In this document: positions 16,255-24,556 of the stretch, in pieces
How the letters are laid out: each line of letters begins with the position of its first letter
Position numbering within the stretch: the stretch's first letter is position 1
NCBI GenBank assembly: GCA_002709835.1
Contig: PAQX01000038.1
Location: 6,542 to 48,683, forward strand
Origin: Deltaproteobacteria bacterium
GTDB taxonomy: Bacteria > Myxococcota_A > UBA9160 > UBA4427
DNA: 42,142 nt
Direction of reading: 5' to 3'
Made by a program: the position numbers and the translations under genes
Notes under the pieces: generated by a model
The model's input: only the letters and a program-made list of their open reading frames with translations
The model's database searches: none
Told to the model about the DNA's origin: nothing

Positions 16255-17255
16255 GCGCCCTCCAGCAGCATCCGTACGTTCGGGTCGGTCGTTTTGGCCT
16301 CCGCGATCCGATCGCGACCGTAGTCGATGAGCGGGTGATCGTGGTCGAGGATGGCTCTTCGGTAAGAGGGGCGCGCCTTGAGGCGCTCCCAGTAGGCGGC
16401 GACGTGGGGCCGGTCCGCCGGGTCGAGGAAGACGTTCTCGGCGCTCGCCTGTCGGATCCGCTCGAGAATCACGACCCAGCCGACGTCCGCGAGGGTGAAT
16501 TGCTCGCCCATGATCCACGGCCCCCCGTTCTCCCCGAGCCGCCCATCGAGCTCGTCGAGGAAGCCTAAGAGGATGCCCCGGGTATCCCCGATCACCTCGG
16601 GGAGGGGCCCGAGTCGTGGCAGGCGCCGGATGCCGAGAAGCTTGAAGAGAATGAACATGACCGGACGGCGCTTATCGAAGTGAAAGAGGAGCCCCTCCAC
16701 GATTCGATGAAGCGGGATCTTCTCGATCATCGTGCAGAAGAGCGGGAGCGTCTGTCCCGGCACCGCGTTCCCGGCCGATTTTCCCGGCTCTTCGAGCGGA
16801 TTGGTCAGCGTCGTCCGGTCGACCCAGGCGTCCATCTCCTCGCGCTCCGCGGGATCGGAAGGAACGAGGGCCGGGATGCCCTCGGGCACGAAGCGGGCCG
16901 CGTATCGGATCTGTTCGTGGGACTCGTAGATCGGGTGCCCGTTATGGAGAAGGACAGGCACGGTGCCCCCCGGATTCACCCGAAGCAGTTTCGGCCGAAG
17001 CGTCTCGTACGCCCCCGTCTCGATGAGGTCGATGTGATGTCCCAGGTAGGGAATCTCGAGCTCGGCCAGGCAGAATCGCGTCTTCATCGAACAGAGTGAA
17101 AGGGCGTTGTGGTAGAGCTCCCACTCGGCGGTATGCGGGAGCTCGAGATCTTCCTGGTAGCCCGGAGGAACGGGGTGAGTCCTTCGACGGCGCTTCTCGA
17201 GAAGGAACCCCGCGACCGCCAGCAGCAGGATTCCCGCAACGACATAGCCAGCCAC
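16251..17255 (-). CDS. Membrane-anchored glutathione S-transferase-like protein
   Basis: A 334-residue protein. Residues ~3-20 (GYVVAGILLLAVAGFLLE) form an N-terminal membrane anchor followed by a basic stop-transfer run (KRRRRTH). The GST thioredoxin domain follows (LYHNALSLCSMKTRFCLAEL, then RVNPGGTVPVLLHNG and YESHEQI), then a helical domain with EQFTLADVGWVV. The SLCSMK active-site region and long inter-domain linker recall GDAP1-like GSTs. It sits between the acyl-CoA synthetase (49-bp gap) and the sulfatase (4-bp overlap) in one apparent operon. The catalytic residue and substrate are uncertain. Confidence 0.85.
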   Translation of the reverse strand: MAGYVVAGILLLAVAGFLLEKRRRRTHPVPPGYQEDLELPHTAEWELYHNALSLCSMKTRFCLAELEIPYLGHHIDLIETGAYETLRPKLLRVNPGGTVPVLLHNGHPIYESHEQIRYAARFVPEGIPALVPSDPAEREEMDAWVDRTTLTNPLEEPGKSAGNAVPGQTLPLFCTMIEKIPLHRIVEGLLFHFDKRRPVMFILFKLLGIRRLPRLGPLPEVIGDTRGILLGFLDELDGRLGENGGPWIMGEQFTLADVGWVVILERIRQASAENVFLDPADRPHVAAYWERLKARPSYRRAILDHDHPLIDYGRDRIAEAKTTDPNVRMLLEGA

Positions 17256-17304
17256 ATCACCCTCCTTCGAGTGTCCGCCTTCGCACTCTTCCCGAGGCCC
17301 GGCG

Positions 17305-18864
17305 TTATTCCGCCGCCGGGCCAGGATACTGTTCGCGGAGCATCCGCTTCAGGATCTTTCCGCTCGGGTTGCGCGGGACCTCTTCCACGAACTCGACGGC
17401 GACCGGCTGTTTGAAGCGGGCGAGCTTGCCCTGGCAGTAGTCCAGGATCGCCTGAGCCTCTAGGTCTTCTGCGCTTCGAACGACGACCGCGAGCCCGGAC
17501 TCGCCCCACTTCGCGGAGGGCATCCCGATGACGGCCACGTCGGCGACACCTTCCATGCCGAGGATCACGTTCTCGACCTCCGCGGGATAGACGTTCTCGC
17601 CACCCGAGATGATCATGTCCTTCTTTCGGTCCTGGATGAAGATGCAGCCGTCCTCGTCGATCGTCGCCACGTCTCCGGACCGGAGCCAGCCGTCGACCAG
17701 CGTCTCCGCCGTCGCGTCTGGTCGGTTCCAGTACTCCTTCATCATGTGCGGGCCGGCGATCCAGACCTCCCCGGTTCCACCGGGCGGGACGTCGTGTCCA
17801 TCGTCATCGACGATCCGGACTTCCGTGTGCACGAAGGGGCGTCCGGTCGAACCCATCTTCTCGACGGCGTCGACGGGGCTCGTGAGACAGGCCGGGCCAC
17901 AGGTCTCGGTCATGCCATAGACCTGATGGATCGGGATGCCCATGTCGGTGTACTGCTGGATCGTCGCCACCGGCACCGGTGCTGCACCACTCATGATCCA
18001 ACGGAGCGAGCTCCGGTCGACCGTATCCTTCTCCGGAACCTGCAGCATGAAGTTCAGCATCGCCGGAACCGCCAGCATGTTCTGGACCTTCTCCTGCTCG
18101 ATCAGCTTCCAGCACGCACTCGGGTCGAAGGCGCGCAGGATGATGTTCGTCATGCCGCGATGGACGTTGCTGGTCATCGGCGTGAGCGCGCCCACGTGGA
18201 AGAGCGGAAGCGCCACGATGTAGCGGTCGGCGAAGCCGACCTCGGACGTCGTCAGAATCGTGAGCGAGCCCCAGAGCGCAGTCGAGTGGGTATGCACGAC
18301 GCCCTTGGGCAGCCCGGTCGTCCCGGACGTGTACATGATGTAGAGGCCGTCGTCGTCTTCAGCGGCGACGAGCGGCTCGTCTGCAGGTGCGGCCTCGCAG
18401 GTCGCGTCATAGTCCTTCGCAAAGTCCGCCGTCTGCCCACCGATCTGGAGGTAGACTGAGATCGCAGAGGCCCCCTCTCCTTTCCCGGAGAGTTTCGGGC
18501 GCTGCTGTAGATCGGCGACCCTTCCGAGGAACTCCTCGCCGAAGACGAGGGTCGATACGCCGGAGTCGTTCAAGATGAACTCGAGTTCGTCGGCGGTCAG
18601 GCGCCAGTTGAGCGGCACGCAGATGGCGCCGAGCTTCGCGATTGCGAAGAAGGTCTCGAAGAACTCGACACTGTTCATGGCCAGCAGGCCGACTCGCTCC
18701 CCTTTCGTCACCCCCATGCCCGTCAGTGCGTTGGCCGTCCGATTGCAGCGGTCGTTGACCTCTCGATATGAGAACCGTCGATTGGAAGCGACGTCGAAGA
18801 CCGCCTCGAGGTCGGGATTCAGGCGGGATCGTTTCGTCAGCAGCAGGCCGATGTTGTTACGCAT
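17305..18864 (-). CDS. Acyl-CoA synthetase (AMP-forming, FadD-like)
   Basis: A 519-residue ANL-superfamily ligase. The P-loop-like motif YTSGTTGLPKGVVHTH, the VYGMTETCGPACL motif, GWLRSGDVATIDEDG and the C-terminal catalytic-lysine region NPSGKILKRMLRE are all present, so the enzyme is complete. It adenylates a carboxylic acid and transfers it to CoA. The ATG at 18864 (MRNNIGLLLTKRS) has AGGAG upstream. It leads the GST-sulfatase operon and is divergent from the FAH-family gene (161 bp). Fatty or sterol-derived acids are plausible substrates. Confidence 0.92.
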   Translation of the reverse strand: MRNNIGLLLTKRSRLNPDLEAVFDVASNRRFSYREVNDRCNRTANALTGMGVTKGERVGLLAMNSVEFFETFFAIAKLGAICVPLNWRLTADELEFILNDSGVSTLVFGEEFLGRVADLQQRPKLSGKGEGASAISVYLQIGGQTADFAKDYDATCEAAPADEPLVAAEDDDGLYIMYTSGTTGLPKGVVHTHSTALWGSLTILTTSEVGFADRYIVALPLFHVGALTPMTSNVHRGMTNIILRAFDPSACWKLIEQEKVQNMLAVPAMLNFMLQVPEKDTVDRSSLRWIMSGAAPVPVATIQQYTDMGIPIHQVYGMTETCGPACLTSPVDAVEKMGSTGRPFVHTEVRIVDDDGHDVPPGGTGEVWIAGPHMMKEYWNRPDATAETLVDGWLRSGDVATIDEDGCIFIQDRKKDMIISGGENVYPAEVENVILGMEGVADVAVIGMPSAKWGESGLAVVVRSAEDLEAQAILDYCQGKLARFKQPVAVEFVEEVPRNPSGKILKRMLREQYPGPAAE

Positions 18865-19025
18865 GAGGGCTCCTCTCGAATGCGAGTGGAGAACATACGC
18901 GATCGCCCGTCTCCACGTCCCTCGCCGCCGGAGAGAACCCGGCGTCGCCAACGACTCCGGGCGAAGAGGGCTACGCTCGACACCTCAACGCCCGAACCGA
19001 TCGGGATCACCCGGAGACAGACACC

Positions 19026-19928
19026 ATGGGATTCCGACTCGCGAACGTCGACGGCCGTGCCGCCCTCGTCGTCGGAGACGACTACTACGACCTCGAGAAC
19101 GCCTCCGGCGGAAGGATCGGCAGTGACCCGATGGACGCCCTCGCCTCCTCGGACCAGCTGTCCGACATCGCCGCAGGACTCTCGGACCAGGCCGCGACCG
19201 GCAAGCTCGCCGACGCGAAGCTCGGGCCACCGTCTCCCCGGCCGGCCAACTCCTTCGGGATCGGACTCAACTACCGGAATCACGCCGAGGAAGGCGGAAT
19301 GCCGATTCCCGAGGTCCCCCTGGTCTTCGCCAAGTTCCCGTCCTGCATCACGGGCCCGAAAGACGACGTCGAACTAAGGAGCGACTTCGTGGACTACGAG
19401 GGCGAACTCGTCGCGATCATCGGCAAGACCGCGAAGGACGTTTCCGTCGAAGACGCGTGGGGCTTCGTCGCGGGGCTCTGCGTCGGCCAGGACATCTCGG
19501 ATCGCCCGGCCCAGTTCAACTCCGCCCCACCCCAGTTCAACCTGGGCAAGTCCTTCGACACCTACGGCCCGATCGGACCGATCCTGACCTCGCCCGACGA
19601 GCTCGAGGAACGCGACTCCATGGAGCTCACCTGCGAAGTCAACGGCGAGGTCCGTCAGAAAGACAGCACGGGCGACCTGATCTTCGACGTGCAGACCCTG
19701 GTCTCCTACCTGTCGGGCATCATGACCCTGCATCCCGGCGACGTGATCTTCACAGGCACACCAGGGGGCGTAGGCGTCTTCCAGAACAAGCTGCTCAAGG
19801 ACGGAGACGTCGTGACGACGACGATCGACGGGCTCGGGACGATCACGAACAAGTGCGTACGGGCGAGGGACCACGCTCGCGCGGACTTCCTGCCGGAGCA
19901 GATGAAGCCGCTCCTCGCGGGCAAGTAG
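19026..19928 (+). CDS. Fumarylacetoacetate hydrolase (FAH) family protein
   Basis: A 300-residue enzyme of the FAH/HHDD isomerase-hydratase fold. GIGLNYRNHAEEGG (~78-91), DYEGELVAIIG with metal-ligand Glu125/Glu127, GQDISDR with metal-ligand Asp156, and FTGTPGGVGVF are the family landmarks. Members hydrolyse or decarboxylate diketo acids or hydrate enols using Mg2+, often late in aromatic or ring-cleavage pathways. GGAG lies nine bases before the ATG. Its stop is 12 bp from the convergent OsmC selenoprotein stop. Confidence 0.9.
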   Translation: MGFRLANVDGRAALVVGDDYYDLENASGGRIGSDPMDALASSDQLSDIAAGLSDQAATGKLADAKLGPPSPRPANSFGIGLNYRNHAEEGGMPIPEVPLVFAKFPSCITGPKDDVELRSDFVDYEGELVAIIGKTAKDVSVEDAWGFVAGLCVGQDISDRPAQFNSAPPQFNLGKSFDTYGPIGPILTSPDELEERDSMELTCEVNGEVRQKDSTGDLIFDVQTLVSYLSGIMTLHPGDVIFTGTPGGVGVFQNKLLKDGDVVTTTIDGLGTITNKCVRARDHARADFLPEQMKPLLAGK

Positions 19929-19940
19929 CTCGTCGCGCGG

Positions 19941-20459
19941 TCAGTCGCTGAACGGGAGCGCGTCCCCATTGAGAGACGTGCTCGCGTTCACCGTCTGCGG
20001 GTTCCGGATTGCATCCATCAGGAAGCACATACGCTCGGCCTGATCGACGATCGTCGCCACGAGCGAGGGATCCGCGCTCGACTCGAGCTCGAGCTTCGTA
20101 TCCACGTCGACGAACCGACTCGAGGCGTCCCCCGCACCGAGCGAACCGGTCTGCTCGAAGCGCAGCGTCACCACCATCGCCACCCGGTCGAACTCGACCT
20201 TCTTCGCCTCGCTTACCCGAGCGAGCTGCGTCAGCAGTCAAAAAGCGATGGAGGACGCGAAGTAGGCGAGCGGAGGCGGCGCCGTGTCGTCCCCCCCGAC
20301 GAGCGCACTCTCGTCGCAAAGGATCTCGAACGCGCCGAAGGTCGCGCGTTTGGTCTGCTTCTCGCCGCGGGCGGCCTCGACGTCGAACTCGAGCCGGATC
20401 CCCTTGCCGTGGGGGCCTTCGACCGAGCTGATACGGAACGGGTTCGATTCCTCGGCCAT
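19941..20459 (-). CDS. Selenoprotein: OsmC-like hydroperoxide reductase (in-frame UGA = Sec74)
   Basis: Reading TGA at 20240-20238 as selenocysteine gives a 172-residue OsmC-family protein. The N-terminal half ends GGDDTAPPPLAYFASSIAF, U74 follows, and LLTQLARVSEAKKVEF continues in the same frame. The C-terminal half contains AERM-C145-FLMDAI, the position of the second OsmC cysteine. In OsmC-like relatives the residue at U74 is the peroxidatic Cys at the start of the long helix. ATG 20459 (MAEESNPFRISS) has a perfect AGGAGG upstream. OsmC/Ohr proteins reduce organic hydroperoxides, probably in the cytosol. It is the last gene of the 27051-19941 operon. Without recoding it would be cut into a 73-residue stub and an orphan C-terminus. 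Confidence 0.88.
20208..20240 (-). promoter_or_regulatory. Sec UGA codon with bacterial SECIS-like hairpin
   Basis: On the minus strand UGA (20240-20238) is followed by 12 nt, then the stem CUCGCU (20225-20220), the six-base loop CGGGUA (20219-20214) and AGCGAG (20213-20208). The stem is six perfect base pairs, the apical loop holds GGU, and the first loop G is about 20 nt after the UGA. Loop content, stem size and spacing all fit bacterial SECIS rules. Confidence 0.75.
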
Positions 20460-20543
20460 GGATCCTCCTCTACTCGCGAATAACCGGACGACACGGCAGC
20501 GATGTCCCGAAACGCGCATCCTCGGCGACGAAGATTCGTCGCG

Positions 20544-20690
20544 CTACGCGGATAGGCGTCGGACGCTGACCCCGCGCAGGTCCAGCGCGAAGGCCCTTCC
20601 CTCCACCGTTTCGTGAAAGGTGGGCTCGCCCGCCTCGTTTTCCAGTGCGCCCGAGCCTTCCGGTCCACCGAGGTCATGGACCCCGTTCAT
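20544..20690 (-). CDS. Mini gene resembling the N-terminus of nitrile hydratase beta subunit (48 aa)
   Basis: The product begins MNGVHDLGGPEGSG, and the segment EPTFHETVEGRAFAL follows at about residues 23-37. Both match the conserved N-terminus of nitrile hydratase beta subunits (MNGVHDxGG ... P.F...WEGR.FAL). After roughly 38 residues the likeness stops and the frame closes with TAG at residue 49. The ATG overlaps the preceding amidohydrolase stop as ATGA, which argues that it is translated. No catalytic alpha subunit lies in the window. It may be a remnant or an independent small protein built on this motif. Confidence 0.6.
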   Translation of the reverse strand: MNGVHDLGGPEGSGALENEAGEPTFHETVEGRAFALDLRGVSVRRLSA

Positions 20691-22057
20691 GCTCGGCGCG
20701 GATCCGAAGTGTTCGAAGACGTCCCGGCTTCTTTCGCTTCCGGGCCATTGTCCCATGCGACGCTGTAGGCGCTGGACAACTGCTGGACGATGTCGCCGAT
20801 CGTCACGTACCCCTTCGCGTAATCCGAGGGCGGCTTGCCCCCGCCGCCCGCGAGGGGCGTCAGGTCGACGTGCTTCGCCTTCTCGCGAAGCGCGCCCACG
20901 GTGCATTCCTCGCGCGGCAGTACCGAGAAGGGGTCATACCGGAAATGCTTCATCGCGTTCAGGTGCGTGATCTTGTCGACCTCGTCTTTCGGCACGTCCT
21001 TCATCGACCGCCAGAGCTTCTCCGGTGAGAGGGGCCAAGTCGTGTCCGAGTGGGGATAGTCGCACTCCCAGGTCAAGGTATCGATCCCGATCAGGTCACG
21101 GTTCCGCACGCCGGCGTCGTCGTCGATGAAGCACGTGACACAGTGCTCCTTGAAAACGTCACTCGGCTTCTTGTCGCCGAAGTCCTGATGAGTCCAGCCG
21201 TGATGGTGCTCGTAGACGTAGTCGGCGCGCTCCAGGAAATACGGAATCCATCCGACACCCCCCTCCGACATGGCGAACTTGAGATCCGGATACTTGCGCA
21301 GGACCTCGGAGAAGGTCAGCTCCGTGGCGACACCGAAGAGCGTGATGGGGGTCCCTGTGATCATGATCTCGATCGGAGCGTCCATCTCGTTGAGCGCCAT
21401 TCCCGTGCCCGAGCCGATGTGCATGCAGATCACGGTCCCTTCGTCGGCGCAGGCCTTCCAGAAGGGCTCCCAATGATCGGAGTGGAGCGACGGGTGACCG
21501 AGGCCCGTCGGCGTGTCGGGGAACGAGATCGCGTGGCAGCCCTTCTTCGCGACGCGGCGCACCTCCTCTGCAAGGAGCTTCGGATCCCACATCATCGGGA
21601 TCGCCAGCGGAATGAAGCGTCCGGGGTGCGAACCGCACCAGGCGTCGATGTGCCAGTCGTTGTAAGCCTGGGTCATGACCCGGGCGAGCTCCTTGTCGTC
21701 GTTCCGGCCGAAGAGTTCACCGCAGAAGCCCGGAACCGACGGAAAGCAGAGCGACCCGAGCACGCCATTCACGTTCATGTCGTCGATCCGCGCGTCGACG
21801 TCGTAGCAGCCCTTGCGGAGCTGGGAGAGCGCTGTCGGCTCCATCCCGTACTCCTCCTTCGGGCGCCCCGCGACGGCGTTCAATCCGACGTTGGGGATCT
21901 GCTGCCCCTCGAAGACCCAGGCATTCGTTCCATCGTCTCGGGTCACGAGTTTCGGGGCTCGCGCCTTCCACTCCGGCGAAAGAACGCCGTCCCACATGTC
22001 GGGCGGTTCGCAGACGTGATCGTCCACGCTGACAAGGATCATGTCGTTCATTTCCAT
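20687..22057 (-). CDS. Amidohydrolase-2 family (ACMSD-like TIM barrel) protein
   Basis: A 456-residue TIM-barrel metal enzyme. The N-terminal metal site VSVDDHVCEPPDMW (~9-22) and later HIGSG, SEGGVGWIPYF and ECDYPHSDTTWPLS segments mark the Amidohydro_2 family, which contains decarboxylases and hydrolases (ACMSD, gamma-resorcylate decarboxylase). AGGAGG lies seven bases before the first ATG at 22057. It is one of two such proteins in this operon, separated by a P450. The reaction cannot be predicted. Confidence 0.88.
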   Translation of the reverse strand: MEMNDMILVSVDDHVCEPPDMWDGVLSPEWKARAPKLVTRDDGTNAWVFEGQQIPNVGLNAVAGRPKEEYGMEPTALSQLRKGCYDVDARIDDMNVNGVLGSLCFPSVPGFCGELFGRNDDKELARVMTQAYNDWHIDAWCGSHPGRFIPLAIPMMWDPKLLAEEVRRVAKKGCHAISFPDTPTGLGHPSLHSDHWEPFWKACADEGTVICMHIGSGTGMALNEMDAPIEIMITGTPITLFGVATELTFSEVLRKYPDLKFAMSEGGVGWIPYFLERADYVYEHHHGWTHQDFGDKKPSDVFKEHCVTCFIDDDAGVRNRDLIGIDTLTWECDYPHSDTTWPLSPEKLWRSMKDVPKDEVDKITHLNAMKHFRYDPFSVLPREECTVGALREKAKHVDLTPLAGGGGKPPSDYAKGYVTIGDIVQQLSSAYSVAWDNGPEAKEAGTSSNTSDPRRA

Positions 22058-22079
22058 GGCGATTCCTCCTACGAGTCGT

Positions 22080-23291
22080 TCAAGCCGTACGGACCGGGAG
22101 CTTCTCCCATCCCCGCACCGAAGACGTATGGGCCTGGACTGCGTTGTCCCAGTCCACCTCCCACTCCGGCCAGCGCTTCAGCACTTCCTCGAGGGCCACG
22201 CGCCCCTCGAGACGCGCGAGGGCGGCTCCCAGACAGAAATGGATGCCGTAACCGAACGAGAGGTGGTGATCGATCTTGCGATCGATGTCGAATCGATCGG
22301 GATCCTCGAAGCGCCGAGGGTCGCGATTCGCCGCGCCGTTCAGGAGCGTCAGGATGCTGCCCTCCGGCACCGTCTTCCCGTGATACGTCATGTCCTCGGT
22401 CACGTAGCGAGCCTGGATCGGTGACGGAGCCTCGTAGCGGAGCAGCTCCTCCACGGCCTGCGGGATGAGGCTGGGCTCCTCAGCCAGACGCGCTCGCTGT
22501 TCCGGATTCTCGGCGAGCACCTTGCCCGCCCAACCGATCAGGCGAGTCGTGGTCTCGTTCCCGGCCCCGGCGAGGAGTCCGACGAACGCGACGATCTCTC
22601 GCTTCGCGAGGGTTCGCTTCTCGCCGTGCATGTCGACGAACTCCGCCTGAATCAGCTCCGTCATCAGGTCGTCGGACGGATTCTCCATCCGGAAGTCGAT
22701 GTACTTTTCGAAGCCACCGAAAGAGAAGCCGCCCTCACCGCCACCGGTCGTCTCCCGAGCCTCGGGCATCTCTCCGCCCTCGAGCTTGAGCCCCTCATCG
22801 ATCCGGTCACGGATCGCCTCCTGGTCCTCCTCCGGCACGCCGAGCAGCATGCCGATCGTCTTCATCGGCATCTGCGCACCGAGGTCGGCGATGAAGTCGA
22901 AGCCGCCGGTCTCCACGAGCGGATCGAGGCTCTGAGCACAGAAGTCCCGGACTTTCGGCTCGAGCGCGTTGATCTGACGCGGCGTGAAGAGCTTCGCGAG
23001 CAGGCCCCGATGGAGGTCGTGGCTCGGGGGGTCCTCGAAGAGGATCGAACCCGGCGGGATCTCCACGCCGTTCCGGATGATCTCGAGGACGGAGCCCCTC
23101 GCCGAGCTCAGGCGCTGCCAGTCCTTGAGCGCCGCTTCGACGTCGTCGAAGCGCGACAACGCGTAGAAGTCGTACTTCTCGTTGTAGTAGAGAGGCGCTT
23201 CGTCCTGGAGTCGGCGCCAGATCGGATAGGGATCGGTATCGATCTCGAAGTCGTAGGGGTCGTAGTAGAGTTCGGTCTCGGCCGTCGACAT
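22080..23291 (-). CDS. Cytochrome P450
   Basis: A 403-residue P450. I-helix AGAGNETTTR is at 241-250, K-helix E282-x2-R285, and heme signature SFGYGIHFCLG has its ligand at Cys353. A Gly-rich insert (ETTGGGEGGFSFGGF, ~180-195) lies in the F-G region, which normally covers the substrate pocket. The ATG at 23291 overlaps the upstream amidohydrolase stop by one base (TGATG), so translation is probably coupled. A GTG one codon earlier is the alternative start. It lies mid-operon, again without a redox partner gene. Confidence 0.93.
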   Translation of the reverse strand: MSTAETELYYDPYDFEIDTDPYPIWRRLQDEAPLYYNEKYDFYALSRFDDVEAALKDWQRLSSARGSVLEIIRNGVEIPPGSILFEDPPSHDLHRGLLAKLFTPRQINALEPKVRDFCAQSLDPLVETGGFDFIADLGAQMPMKTIGMLLGVPEEDQEAIRDRIDEGLKLEGGEMPEARETTGGGEGGFSFGGFEKYIDFRMENPSDDLMTELIQAEFVDMHGEKRTLAKREIVAFVGLLAGAGNETTTRLIGWAGKVLAENPEQRARLAEEPSLIPQAVEELLRYEAPSPIQARYVTEDMTYHGKTVPEGSILTLLNGAANRDPRRFEDPDRFDIDRKIDHHLSFGYGIHFCLGAALARLEGRVALEEVLKRWPEWEVDWDNAVQAHTSSVRGWEKLPVRTA

Positions 23292-24487
23292 CACACCATC
23301 TTTTCGTTCGGGACGTTCATCAGGCGAGCCACGTTGCCGCCCATGATGTTTCGAATCGCGCTCTCGGAGGCACCCTCGAGTTCAGCCACGTAGCTGACCG
23401 GATCCGCCAGGCCTTCGGGATGGGGGTAGTCCGACCCGAAGAGCACGTGCTCCTCTCCGATCAAGTCCGCCAATGCAGGCAGATCGTCTTCCCAGAACGG
23501 GCTGACGTAGATGTTCCGCTTGAACACCTCGACCGGATCCTCGAGGAAGCCCTGCGGCTCCTTCTTGTACACGTCCTTCATCTTGGCGAGGAGCGGCGCG
23601 ACCCACGAGCTCCCGTTCTCGATCACCGAGATCTTGAGCCCGGGGAATCGCGAGAGAGCGCCATGGCAGATCAGGGCCGAGACCGAGTCCTCGATCGCCC
23701 GCCAGCCCTGCATCATCGAGAAGACCTGCGGCTGGAACGGCAGGAACTCGGTGTCCCCGCCGAGCCATTCGTTCGTGTAGCGGGTGTAACCGCTGTCCGA
23801 GGAGTGCATCCCGACCAGGAGGTCATGCTCGACAACCCTCTCCCAGAAGGGGTCGAACTCCGGGAGCCCGAACGAGCGCGAGCCGCGCAGTCCCGGCACC
23901 GGGGCTGGCCGGATCAGCACGCACTTGGCGCCGCGCTCGACCACCCACTCGAGTTCCTCGATCGCGCGATCGACGATCGGCAGCGAGATCACCGGAGTCG
24001 AGAAGATCCGGTCCTGATAGTTGAAGCTCCAGGTCTCGAAGAGCCATTGATTGAAGGCATGTACGACGTCGTGGATCAGTTCTGGATCGTCCCGCAGCCT
24101 TTCCTCGAGAACGCTCGCGAGCGTCGGAAAGAGCAACGTGCGATCGAGCCCCTGCTCGTTCATGAGCTTGATCCGTTCTTCCGGGTTGCGCCAGGCGGGA
24201 ATCGACTTGACCGGCGCGCCGAAGATCTCGCGCCGACTCTTCCCGTCCGGATTCCCTACCCGGTAGTACTCCTCCTGCGCGCCGGGCGCCGCCACGACCT
24301 CGAAAGTCGGGTTGGGGATGTACTCCGAGATCTGCCCCTTGATCACGATCTTCGTCCGGCCGCGGAACTCGACGTAGTCGATCGCACCACGGCGTTTTTC
24401 GGGGAGGTATCGCAGGAAGGACTCCTGCGTCTCGTAGAGGTGGTTGTCCGCATCGAAGACGGGACAGGTGAGCGTTTCGTTGGACAT
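23291..24487 (-). CDS. Amidohydrolase-2 family (ACMSD-like TIM barrel) protein
   Basis: A 398-residue TIM-barrel protein. The N-terminal VFDADNHLYET metal motif, LLFPTLASVLE, ISVIENGSSWV and the C-terminal VLFGSDYPHPEGL with the metal-site Asp are typical of Amidohydro_2 enzymes that occur beside steroid and aromatic degradation genes. ATG 24487 was chosen over GTG 24493 because AGGAGG is five bases upstream of it. It overlaps the following P450 start. It is only distantly like the second copy at 20687-22057, so this is not a recent duplication. Confidence 0.88.
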   Translation of the reverse strand: MSNETLTCPVFDADNHLYETQESFLRYLPEKRRGAIDYVEFRGRTKIVIKGQISEYIPNPTFEVVAAPGAQEEYYRVGNPDGKSRREIFGAPVKSIPAWRNPEERIKLMNEQGLDRTLLFPTLASVLEERLRDDPELIHDVVHAFNQWLFETWSFNYQDRIFSTPVISLPIVDRAIEELEWVVERGAKCVLIRPAPVPGLRGSRSFGLPEFDPFWERVVEHDLLVGMHSSDSGYTRYTNEWLGGDTEFLPFQPQVFSMMQGWRAIEDSVSALICHGALSRFPGLKISVIENGSSWVAPLLAKMKDVYKKEPQGFLEDPVEVFKRNIYVSPFWEDDLPALADLIGEEHVLFGSDYPHPEGLADPVSYVAELEGASESAIRNIMGGNVARLMNVPNEKMV

Positions 24488-24556
24488 GGTCACCTCCTCT
24501 CCCCGGAAGGGGACGATCGAGTATTCCCCCCGGCTTCGGGAGGTGCAATTCGGGGA

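Noticed and set aside
20238..20519. OsmC gene inactivated by a nonsense mutation
   Set aside because: No other decay is seen, the stop falls exactly on the Cys position, a SECIS-like hairpin follows, and a second recoded gene is in the window.
3747..23291. A direct duplication linking the three P450 genes or the two CoA-transferases
   Set aside because: Motif wording and lengths differ throughout, so these are old paralogues or separate acquisitions, not recent repeats.
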